Part shown: piece by piece, positions 1-6,670 of the stretch
How the letters are laid out: every line of letters starts with the position of its first letter
Numbering within the stretch: the first letter of the stretch is position 1
DNA from: CAYPLH01 sp964411505
GTDB lineage: Bacteria; Bacillota; Clostridia; CAYPLH01; DUMO01
Assembly: GCA_964411505.1 (NCBI GenBank)
Contig: CAYPLH010000092.1
Span: forward strand, 1-11,154
Length of the DNA stretch: 11,154 nucleotides
Reading direction: 5' to 3'
Made by a program: the position numbers and the translations under genes
The notes under the pieces: generated by a model
What the model was told of the DNA's origin: nothing
Databases searched by the model: none
What the model saw: only the letters and a program-made list of their open reading frames with translations

Positions 1-66
1 CCTGCCATAGGCAATTATAAAGAAGGTGTTTATATGATGAAATATAATGAGGTTAGATTTGTATAA
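1..66 (+). CDS. C-terminal end of an unidentified upstream gene (partial)
   Basis: Reading from the first base, frame 1 is open for 21 codons and ends with TAA at 64-66. The peptide (PAIGNYKEGVYMMKYNEVRFV) is too short to name a family; its alternating hydrophobic pattern would suit a closing beta-strand. The stop lies 16 bases before the next start, which matches the tight spacing of the rest of the operon and is the main reason for calling it the tail of a co-transcribed gene. Its start and function lie outside the window. Confidence 0.5.
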   Translation, partial: PAIGNYKEGVYMMKYNEVRFV

Positions 67-82
67 AAGCAGCAGGCATTGA

Positions 83-1375
83 ATGTTAATGGACATTAAT
101 GAAGACATGAAAAAAAATATCTGGCTATGGAACCATTATGCAACCAATATGTACTTTGACCAAGGTGGTCGGCATTATTGGCTTGCTAAATATTTAATCA
201 AAGATGGTTATGATGCAACAGTATTTTGTGCCAACACAAAGCATAATAGTGATGAAATCATAGATACCGAAGGCAAAAAATACATAATTAAAGAAACCAA
301 TGGCATCCCATTTGTGTTCGTAAAAACCAGTCCATACAAAGGGAATGGTATAAGCAGAGTTCGGAATATGCTACGGTTTGCTATTAATTTGTGTTCTATG
401 TCAAAACGCTACGCAAATGAAAATGACATGCCGGATGTAATATTAGCTTCAAGCGTACATCCCTTGACTTTGGTAGCTGGCATATGTGCAGCAAAAAGAC
501 TGAAAGTGCCTTGTATATGTGAAGTTAGGGATTTGTGGCCTGAGACTTTAGTTGCTTACGGCTCCATTAAAAAGAATAGTCTGATTTCGAAAATATTATA
601 CGCCGGAGAAAAATGGATATATAAAAAAGCAGATAGGCTCATTTTTACAATGGAAGGCGGTAAAGACTACATTATTGAAAAAGGGTGGGACAAAGATTCA
701 GGTGGGCCGATTGACTTAAGCAAAGTCTTTCATATTAGCAACGGGGTGGATTTGGAAGCTTTTGATTACGACAAAGAGCATTATCAAATCGATCATGAAG
801 ATTTAACAGGGGATGAATTTAGAGTTGTATATACTGGCTCTTTAAGAAAATGGAATAGCTCAATTTGGGATTTAATACATGCCGGAAAACTGATAGAAGA
901 AAAAACAGAACAGAATGTAATTTTTTTGATATATGGTTCTGGTGATGAGTTGAAGAAAATGGCAACTTATTGCGAGGATAATGGAATTGGCAATGTAAAG
1001 TTTAAGGGCGGGATAGCAAAAAAATATATTCCATTTATTTTATCTTCATGCAATCTTAATATTCTCAACTGTTCTGCAAATGAAATAATGCGGTTTGGTG
1101 GAAGTCAGAATAAGCTGTTTGAATATTTAGCTAGCGGAAACCCAATCATATCTGGCGAAGAATCACAGTATAGTATAATCAACAAATATGGATTAGGAAT
1201 TTCAAAACAATTTGAGAATGTGCAGGAATTAGCGAATACAATTCTTGAAATTAAAAAAGACATGGAGCAAGGGTCTACATACACCAAAGAAGAAATTTTG
1301 GATGTTTCTGGACTGTTTGATTACAATGTCCTGACGAATACTCTAATACAAATAATATGCGAGCTCTGTGGTTAA
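83..1375 (+). CDS. Glycosyltransferase family 4, WbuB-like
   Basis: Probable cytoplasmic, nucleotide-sugar-dependent retaining glycosyltransferase (GT-B fold) that adds one sugar to the lipid-linked repeat unit. At 430 aa it has the usual length. The N-terminal Rossmann half contains FDQGGRHYWLAKYL (about 25-38) and EVRDLWPETL (147-156), a signature of the WbuB subgroup. The C-terminal half has HISNGVD (217-223), YTGSLRKW (250-257), IYGSGDE (283-289) and KLFEYLASGNPII (344-356), which replaces the classical E-x7-E loop. The start at 83 has AGCAGG six bases upstream; in-frame ATGs at 89 and 107 are alternatives, and 107 (MKKNIWLWN) would also suit the family. The gap to the next gene is 35 bases. 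The family is certain; donor and acceptor sugars cannot be read from the sequence. Confidence 0.9.
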   Translation: MLMDINEDMKKNIWLWNHYATNMYFDQGGRHYWLAKYLIKDGYDATVFCANTKHNSDEIIDTEGKKYIIKETNGIPFVFVKTSPYKGNGISRVRNMLRFAINLCSMSKRYANENDMPDVILASSVHPLTLVAGICAAKRLKVPCICEVRDLWPETLVAYGSIKKNSLISKILYAGEKWIYKKADRLIFTMEGGKDYIIEKGWDKDSGGPIDLSKVFHISNGVDLEAFDYDKEHYQIDHEDLTGDEFRVVYTGSLRKWNSSIWDLIHAGKLIEEKTEQNVIFLIYGSGDELKKMATYCEDNGIGNVKFKGGIAKKYIPFILSSCNLNILNCSANEIMRFGGSQNKLFEYLASGNPIISGEESQYSIINKYGLGISKQFENVQELANTILEIKKDMEQGSTYTKEEILDVSGLFDYNVLTNTLIQIICELCG

Positions 1376-1390
1376 GCGAATAGTTGGTTC

Positions 1391-1396
1391 AGGAGG
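1391..1396 (+). promoter_or_regulatory. Shine-Dalgarno site of the GNAT gene, unusually far from the start
   Basis: A perfect AGGAGG lies 14 bases before the ATG at 1411. Typical spacing is about 5-9. No ATG, GTG or TTG lies between them, and an in-frame TAG sits immediately before the ATG, so the start cannot be moved upstream. Translation may be inefficient. Confidence 0.55.
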
Positions 1397-2337
1397 GATA
1401 GTTTAAATAGATGATTAAGGTAATCAGGGGAAATCCTGAAAGTATTAGAAAGCATTGGGATGAAATTTATTTAAACAATTCTAACCTTTCAGCATACCAG
1501 TCTTATGACTTTCTGAATAACACAGGTATTGGCAAACTTGATAAGAAACCCTGGAGAACGATTGGGTTAAAAAAAATATATTTTGTCCAGTACTATGGCG
1601 ACAAACCAACCTGTATTGCCTCATTATTATATAAATTATTCAATAAAAAAGCTGATATTTATATTCAAGGGGCCTTTACATCCGCAGGATATTTAGATTT
1701 TATTTATAACGATGATTGGGGCTACAACTCTTTTTCAACAATGATGCAAGGCATAGAAGCTGAATTTGTTAAAGATAGAATAAATACAACGATTCATTTT
1801 GATAGAATCAATCAGCGGTCTAAATTGCAGTGTTTTATTGAAAAGTATTTCCACATCGACAAGCACTCATTTAAGAGAAATGATTGCGTTTCGATTGCTG
1901 TCCCTAATGAGTACGAGGAGTACTGGAAGATTTTGAGCAAAAGCACAAGGCAAAGCATTAGAACTCAATTAAACAAATTGAACAAAAGAAATAAGCTTTG
2001 GAAGTTTGTTGTAAATATTGACGAAACTCCCGATTCATTAAACAATATATATTTGGAAATCTATTGCAAAAGAATAATTAGCCGAATGAATATAGGTCAT
2101 AGAAATTCTTCTCATTCAGTGATGAAATTACTTCTCTTGAAAATATTATTTGCATTCAAAAAGAACAACCCTATGACTTTAGCATTGAAGGAAAACGAGA
2201 ATTATTTTAGTGCGCACTATGAAATAGATGGTAAAGTTGCAAGTTTTTGTGAAGGGTTAATATGTAATGACAATAGAATTGTGATTCCAAGGTTAGCAAT
2301 AGATGAACAGTATAAAGAATTTGGGCCTGGTATATTG

Positions 2338-2340
2338 TAA
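2338..2340 (+). other. Premature TAA inside the GNAT gene
   Basis: The frame 5' of this TAA (ending GPGIL) and the frame 3' of it (starting INELIRELS) are the same frame and read as one continuous GNAT domain. A leucine codon TTA (one base change) would restore the expected run of leucine/isoleucine after GPG. The surrounding bases need no frameshift. Confidence 0.8.
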
Positions 2341-2410
2341 ATCAACGAATTAATTAGAGAATTATCAGAGAAGAAATCATATTATAGAATAAACGAAGTG
2401 GATTTATCTA

Positions 2411-2419
2411 GGGGGGGGG
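2411..2419 (+). repeat. G9 homopolymer in the GNAT tail
   Basis: Nine consecutive G residues lie in AT-rich DNA, coding for the R-G-G part of the conserved R-G-G-E-D-Y-K motif. At nine Gs the frame is intact. Gain or loss of one G would frameshift the last 35 or so codons, so this is a candidate slippage site. Confidence 0.6.
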
Positions 2420-2503
2420 AAGATTACAAGTATAAAATGGGTGGTAAACCGCATTGGAATTACACGATTGAATTAAAATTAAATGGTAAAAGCGTGAAAG
2501 ATA

Positions 2504-3817
2504 ATGAAGAAAATAATACTCAATAAAATTTTAAAAAGAACACTGAATGTGGGAGTTATTGGGCTTGGGTATGTCGGCCTTCCACTTGCTGTTGAAAAAG
2601 CCAAAGCTGGTTTTAAAACTACAGGTTTTGATATTCAGCAAGAAAAAGTTGATTTGGTTAACACAGGCCAAAATTATATTGGAGACGTTGTCGATGAGGA
2701 CCTTAAAAACCTTGTCGAAAGGAATATTCTATCTGCAACAAGCGATTTTGAGTTTATAAAAAATGCTGACTTTATTGCAATATGCGTTCCCACACCTTTG
2801 GATGTTTATCAACAACCAGATACCAGTTATATAATAAATACAGCAAGAGATATTTCCAGGCACATGAAAAAGGGATCTGTTATAGTTTTAGAATCTACAA
2901 CTTACCCGGGAACTACAGAGGAACTGTTAAAGCCAATTTTGGAGGAAGGTTCAGGCTTAACTTGTGGTATAGATTTTTATTTAGGATTTTCTCCGGAACG
3001 AGTTGATCCGGGAAATAAAAAATATAAAACAAAAAACACCCCAAAGGTCGTTGGGGCTATAGGTGATGATGCAAAGGAAATAATTGCAGCAATGTACAGT
3101 GTTGTGTTAGACAGCAATGTTCATGTAGTATCCTCACCTGCAGTTGCCGAGATGGAAAAAATTTTAGAAAATGTTTATCGAAATATAAACATTGGATTGA
3201 TAAACGAATTGGCTATTCTTTGCGATAAAATGGATATAAATATCTGGGAAGTCATTGAGGCTGCGAAAACTAAGCCCTACGGCTTCCAAGCATTTTATCC
3301 TGGTTCCGGGCTAGGTGGACATTGTATTCCTTTAGACCCATACTACTTATCATGGAAGGCAAGAGAATATGGATTCCACACTTCTATGATAGAAAGTTCT
3401 ATGATGATAAATGATAGAATGCCGGAATATTGTGTGGAGAGAGCTGGTAAAATACTGAATCGAGATAGAAAGGCTTTGAATGGATCAAAAATACTGGTTT
3501 TAGGAGTTGCATATAAGCAAGATATTAATGACTATAGGGAAAGCCCTGCCCTGAAAGTAATAGAAATCTTAAGCCAATATGGTGCAAATGTGGATTATTA
3601 TGATCCTTATATTCAAGAGTATAAATATAAAGGACAAATAAAATCGGGACTTAATAACATAACTCCTGATTTGCTAAATAAATATGATTTAGCAATTATT
3701 ACAACAGCACACACTAATGTTGATTACGAAATGATTGCTATAAATGTAAAATGGGTTTTTGATACCAAAAATGTGACGAAAGATGTTAAAAACAAAGATA
3801 GGATAATTCTTCTTTAG
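2504..3817 (+). CDS. wbpA: UDP-N-acetyl-hexosamine 6-dehydrogenase (WbpA type)
   Basis: Cytoplasmic NAD-dependent enzyme that oxidises C6 of a UDP-HexNAc (probably UDP-GlcNAc) to the uronic acid in two steps. At 437 aa it is full length. Domains: N-terminal Rossmann fold with GVIGLGYVGLP (17-27); CVPTPLD (94-100); ESTTYPGTTEE (130-140); FSPERVDPG (162-170); the central dimerisation helix with the active-site Lys-Asn pair in EKILEN (218-223, K219, N223); the catalytic cysteine C274 in FYPGSGLGGHCIPLDP; and C-terminal GVAYKQDINDYRESPA. The FYPGxGLGGHCIPxDPxYLxWKAREYG stretch favours the WbpA/TviB/WecC group over UDP-glucose dehydrogenase. The start at 2504 overlaps the original end of the GNAT frame by 23 bases and has only a weak purine-rich GAAAG upstream, suggesting translational coupling. 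With the WbpB- and WbpE-type enzymes downstream, a diamino-uronic acid pathway is likely. The HexNAc epimer used is not certain. Confidence 0.9.
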   Translation: MKKIILNKILKRTLNVGVIGLGYVGLPLAVEKAKAGFKTTGFDIQQEKVDLVNTGQNYIGDVVDEDLKNLVERNILSATSDFEFIKNADFIAICVPTPLDVYQQPDTSYIINTARDISRHMKKGSVIVLESTTYPGTTEELLKPILEEGSGLTCGIDFYLGFSPERVDPGNKKYKTKNTPKVVGAIGDDAKEIIAAMYSVVLDSNVHVVSSPAVAEMEKILENVYRNINIGLINELAILCDKMDINIWEVIEAAKTKPYGFQAFYPGSGLGGHCIPLDPYYLSWKAREYGFHTSMIESSMMINDRMPEYCVERAGKILNRDRKALNGSKILVLGVAYKQDINDYRESPALKVIEILSQYGANVDYYDPYIQEYKYKGQIKSGLNNITPDLLNKYDLAIITTAHTNVDYEMIAINVKWVFDTKNVTKDVKNKDRIILL

Positions 3818-3832
3818 AAAGGGCATATTTTG
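3818..3832 (+). promoter_or_regulatory. AAAGGG ribosome-binding site with TTG start
   Basis: AAAGGG at 3818-3823 begins right after the dehydrogenase stop codon and lies six bases before TTG 3830-3832. No nearby ATG would preserve the N-terminal sequence, so TTG is taken as the start of the NodB-like gene. Confidence 0.65.
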
Positions 3833-4564
3833 AAATTTTCATACAAAGCTTACAGTGAGTTAATCGAGCAGCTGAAAAGCAAAGGCTATAATATAAGCAG
3901 CTACCATAACTATTTAACCAATGACAAGGTCGCAATTTTAAGGCATGACGTGGATTTATCTGTTGAAAAAGCCTTACTTATGGCCGAACTTGAGCAGAGT
4001 CTTGGTGTTAGCGCAACTTACTTTTTTTTACTTTCCACAGATTTCTACAATATCGCATCAGAAAATACACATACAAAGATTAAGCAAATACAAAACATGG
4101 GGCATGAAATAGGCCTGCATTTCGATGAAATCAAATATCAAAACTCAAATGATACGAAGGATATATTGTTACATTTGTTTAATGAAGTAAAGGTAATGGA
4201 GTTAATTCTTGGCACTACTATTCGTGCCGTTTCCATGCACAGACCTTCTGCTATTACATTGGAAGCCAACTACAGTCTCGGAGATATAGTAAATTCCTAT
4301 TCGAAGGTGTTTTTCCACGAATTCAAGTACGTATCTGACAGCAGACGACTTTGGAGAGAGGATGTTGTCAACATAATTAATTCCGGGGAATTCAACAAGC
4401 TACACATTCTGACGCATCCTTTTTGGTACAATAACAAAGAATTAACGGCAAAAGAGAGCTTATCTGAATATATTAAGAAAGCTAGCATGGAAAGATATTA
4501 TGGTGTAAAAGACAACATTAGTGACATAGAAGAATTTTTTTGTATCAACGAAACAATTATTTAA
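3830..4564 (+). CDS. Divergent polysaccharide deacetylase-like (NodB-fold) protein
   Basis: A 244 aa soluble protein with no signal peptide or membrane segment, so it probably acts in the cytoplasm on a nucleotide sugar or lipid-linked intermediate. Carbohydrate-esterase-4-like motifs: VAILRHDVD (34-42, the paired-Asp motif with a metal ligand), TYFFLL (63-68, the usual strand after the first motif), GHEIGLHFDE (91-100, the second motif), SMHRPS (135-140) and LHILTHPFWY (191-200, the late His motif). The second motif keeps the first His (H97) but the second position of the usual H-x3-H is isoleucine, so metal binding may differ from classical chitin deacetylases. It starts with TTG behind a good AAAGGG site and ends in tandem TAA TAA. 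It sits between wbpA-like and ATP-grasp genes, which suggests a role in tailoring the uronic acid sugar. Fold assignment is fairly safe; substrate and even hydrolase activity are uncertain. Confidence 0.7.
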   Translation: MKFSYKAYSELIEQLKSKGYNISSYHNYLTNDKVAILRHDVDLSVEKALLMAELEQSLGVSATYFFLLSTDFYNIASENTHTKIKQIQNMGHEIGLHFDEIKYQNSNDTKDILLHLFNEVKVMELILGTTIRAVSMHRPSAITLEANYSLGDIVNSYSKVFFHEFKYVSDSRRLWREDVVNIINSGEFNKLHILTHPFWYNNKELTAKESLSEYIKKASMERYYGVKDNISDIEEFFCINETII

Positions 4565-4602
4565 TAAGCTATACAAAATATTATATGGAATAGGGAAACG
4601 GA

Positions 4603-5679
4603 ATGAACAAAACAATTAACGTGTTATTAACAGCTATAGGTGCTCCAGGGGGACCATCAGTAATCCAATCGTTGAGAGAAAATAAAGACATTAGAATAAC
4701 TGGAACAGATATGAGAGATTACGTGCTTTCTAAATATTTGGTAGATGCTTTCTATACTGTTCCCTCGGGGAGATCTGAAGAATATATTAAGAATATTAAG
4801 CAAATTGTCAAGCAAGAAGATGTAAAGGTAATACTCCCGGCGGCTACTTATGAATTAAATATATTATCAAGGCATAAAAATGAATTGAGAGATATAGGCA
4901 CCGAAGTATGTGTATCCGATGAAAAAGGAATAGATATAGCAAATAATAAATTCTTATTGTATGAGCATTTTAAAAATGAAAATTTTGTTCCTCGTTATTA
5001 TTCGCCATCTAATTTCGCAGAATTAGAGGAGTCAATTACAAAATTGGGTTTTCCGGAAAAACGAACTGTAATAAAGCCGTTTGTAAGCCATGGTAGCATT
5101 GGGTTTAGAATAATTGATGATAGTCTCGATTTATCTCAACGCTATTGGGAAGAAAAGCCAAACTCAACATACATAAATTCGGAGATACTAAAATTGATTT
5201 TCAAAGACAACTCAATACAAAACCTATTAGCAACGGAATATCTTTCTGGTGCAGAATATGGGGTTGATTTATTTATAGACCCGGTGACTCACAAGGCATT
5301 GTGCGGAATTGTACGTAATAATGGGGAGGTTTTTCATAGCGAGGTGAGTTTCGGAGAATTAGTTGACGCACCGGAATTATTAAAAACAGCAATTAGAATT
5401 GCAGAGGAATTAAAACTTAGCTATTGCATCAATCTCGACTTCAAGTTGGATGATAATAATGAAATTAAACTATTGGAAATAAATCCAAGAATGCCGGCAA
5501 CAGCATTTCTCGGGACTTCAATAGGGATTAATTTCCCGTTAATGTCAGTTCAGGCTGCTTTAGGAGAAACTCCAACTTTCAACAATGAGTTAAAGGGAAA
5601 TAATAGTTATAAAATATTTTCTTATCGTGGATTTGCGGTAACAAAAGACGGAGCGATTATTAAGCATGTTATCCAGTGA
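4603..5679 (+). CDS. ATP-grasp ligase, CarB-like
   Basis: A 358 aa cytoplasmic ATP-grasp enzyme, expected to activate a carboxylate as an acyl-phosphate and join it to an amine. An N-terminal pre-ATP-grasp Rossmann-like domain begins NVLLTAIGAPGGPSVIQSL (6-24) and resembles the glycine-rich start seen in carbamoyl-phosphate-synthase-like ligases. The ATP-grasp part has VIKPFVSHGSIGF (156-168, K158), ATEYLSGAEYGVDLF (210-224, adenine/ribose side), INLDFKLDD (276-284) and KLLEINPRMPAT (289-300), where E292 and N294 are the Mg-binding pair. A GGG-containing site (4592-4595) lies seven bases before ATG. The last 14 bases overlap the Gfo/Idh gene. In this setting a likely role is amidating a hexuronic acid or attaching an amino acid to an amino sugar; this is inferred from context only. 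It is too short and in the wrong context to be carbamoyl-phosphate synthase itself. Confidence 0.8.
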   Translation: MNKTINVLLTAIGAPGGPSVIQSLRENKDIRITGTDMRDYVLSKYLVDAFYTVPSGRSEEYIKNIKQIVKQEDVKVILPAATYELNILSRHKNELRDIGTEVCVSDEKGIDIANNKFLLYEHFKNENFVPRYYSPSNFAELEESITKLGFPEKRTVIKPFVSHGSIGFRIIDDSLDLSQRYWEEKPNSTYINSEILKLIFKDNSIQNLLATEYLSGAEYGVDLFIDPVTHKALCGIVRNNGEVFHSEVSFGELVDAPELLKTAIRIAEELKLSYCINLDFKLDDNNEIKLLEINPRMPATAFLGTSIGINFPLMSVQAALGETPTFNNELKGNNSYKIFSYRGFAVTKDGAIIKHVIQ

Positions 5680-6670
5680 AAAATGTGCCGGAACCGGATT
5701 AGATAAAATACAAGTTTGCGTCATCGGCGGTGGCCGCTGGGGAGAAAACCATATCAAAACACTTTCAGGTCTTGGAAATTTGGCGGGTGTTGTTGAGTCA
5801 AACCAAGAGCGTTTGAAAGAACTTGAAGACAAATATTTCGTACAAGGCTACCCAACAATAGATAAAGCTCTAAAAGTAGGCTTTGATGGATACACCGTCG
5901 CGACACCGGCACCGACTCATTACGAGATAGGGAAAAGACTTCTTGAGCTTGGGCAAAATGTTTTGATAGAAAAACCATTAACTCTTTCAAGTGAGCAAGC
6001 AAAGGACTTAGTTGAAATCGCCAATACAACCAAATCGAAACTTATGGTTGGGCATTTACTTTTATTTCACCCAGCCATTCGTAAAGTCAAAGAGCTTTTA
6101 GATGAGGACAAAATCGGCAAGATCCACTACATCTATTCAACTCGCTTAAATTTCGGAACTTTAAGAACTGCAGAAAGTGTATTTTGGTCTTTTGCCCCCC
6201 ATGATGTTTCCGTACTGAACTTCCTTGTAGGAAATCCGCCCATCAAAATAGAGGCTAAAGGATCTAAATATCTCCAAGAAGATGTCTTTGATGTTACAAT
6301 GGCTCAGTTCACATATCCTGATAATGTTAAGGGGCACATTTTCGTATCCTGGCTACATCCCTTCAAAGAGCAGCGTTTGGTAGTGATAGGTTCAAAGGGT
6401 ATGCTTAGCTACGAAGACACAGTGGGTGAAAAAGAAATAAAATATTATGAAAAACATTTCGAGATAGCAGGCCAGCAAGTTTTAAAGCATGAAAACCCAA
6501 CGGAAGTAGTACCGTATGAAGAGGCCCCACCTCTGTCAGAAGAAATGAAGTATTTTATTGAATGCATAGGAACTGATGCAAATATTGAAACGGCTGATGG
6601 CAATAGTGGCTACCAAGTAGTGAAAGTTTTAGAAGAGGTTGACAAAATATTATGGAATTCAGAGATTTAA
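5666..6670 (+). CDS. wbpB: Gfo/Idh/MocA oxidoreductase, WbpB/WlbA type (UDP-GlcNAcA 3-dehydrogenase)
   Basis: NAD-dependent oxidoreductase predicted to oxidise C3 of UDP-N-acetyl-hexuronic acid to the 3-keto sugar. It has 334 aa. N-terminal Rossmann domain: VCVIGGGRWGENHIKTL (17-33), VATPAPTHYE (78-87), and the catalytic-type IEKPLTLS (101-108, K103). The C-terminal alpha/beta domain has VGHLLLFHPAI (128-138), TRLNFGTLRTAE (159-170) and FWSFAPHDVSVLNFL (173-187, with H179), a combination characteristic of WlbA/WbpB rather than myo-inositol dehydrogenases. ATG 5666 is used because no later ATG precedes the Rossmann motif; it adds about 14 residues that do not resemble the family and overlaps the ATP-grasp gene by 14 bases, so translational coupling is likely. 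Its 3' end overlaps the aminotransferase gene by 19 bases, as expected for consecutive steps. The exact substrate epimer is inferred. Confidence 0.87.
   Translation: MLSSEKCAGTGLDKIQVCVIGGGRWGENHIKTLSGLGNLAGVVESNQERLKELEDKYFVQGYPTIDKALKVGFDGYTVATPAPTHYEIGKRLLELGQNVLIEKPLTLSSEQAKDLVEIANTTKSKLMVGHLLLFHPAIRKVKELLDEDKIGKIHYIYSTRLNFGTLRTAESVFWSFAPHDVSVLNFLVGNPPIKIEAKGSKYLQEDVFDVTMAQFTYPDNVKGHIFVSWLHPFKEQRLVVIGSKGMLSYEDTVGEKEIKYYEKHFEIAGQQVLKHENPTEVVPYEEAPPLSEEMKYFIECIGTDANIETADGNSGYQVVKVLEEVDKILWNSEI

Larger units (their letters stand above)
1411..2526 (+). pseudogene. CelD/FemAB-like GNAT acyltransferase, interrupted by a nonsense codon
   Basis: The intact reading frame would encode 371 codons, but codon 310 (2338-2340) is TAA, so only 309 residues would be made. 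The visible part matches the Acetyltransf_6 (CelD/BcsL, FemAB-related) GNAT family: a divergent N-terminal half, then IAVPNEYEEYWKILSKSTRQ with the basic helix LSKSTRQSIRTQLNKLNK (176-193), and a central GNAT region (about 255-309). After the stop the same frame stays open for 61 codons to TAA 2524-2526 and encodes INELIRELS and DLSRGGEDYKYKMGG, the C-terminal R-G-x-E-x-Y-K motif typical of this family. The expected text is GPGILLINEL, so TTA to TAA is the simplest single change. The family transfers acyl (or aminoacyl) groups to amines or hydroxyls; here it probably decorated the polysaccharide precursor. The truncated product lacks a conserved core segment and is probably inactive. A sequencing error at this base is the main alternative. 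Confidence 0.85.

Noticed and set aside
2341..2503. Non-coding intergenic region between GNAT and dehydrogenase genes
   Set aside because: It reads as in-frame continuation of the GNAT protein with a conserved motif, so it is degraded coding sequence rather than a spacer.
4022..4029. T8 tract as a phase-variation site in the NodB-like gene
   Set aside because: The frame is intact across it and T/A runs of this length are expected in AT-rich DNA encoding Phe and Leu.
4603..5679. Carbamoyl-phosphate synthase large subunit (CarB)
   Set aside because: Resemblance is limited to a single ATP-grasp unit; CarB is about 1,070 aa with two, and the neighbours are polysaccharide genes.
5590..6029. Two antisense ORFs opposite the ATP-grasp and Gfo/Idh genes
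   Set aside because: Both lie opposite strongly supported coding frames and have no recognisable features.
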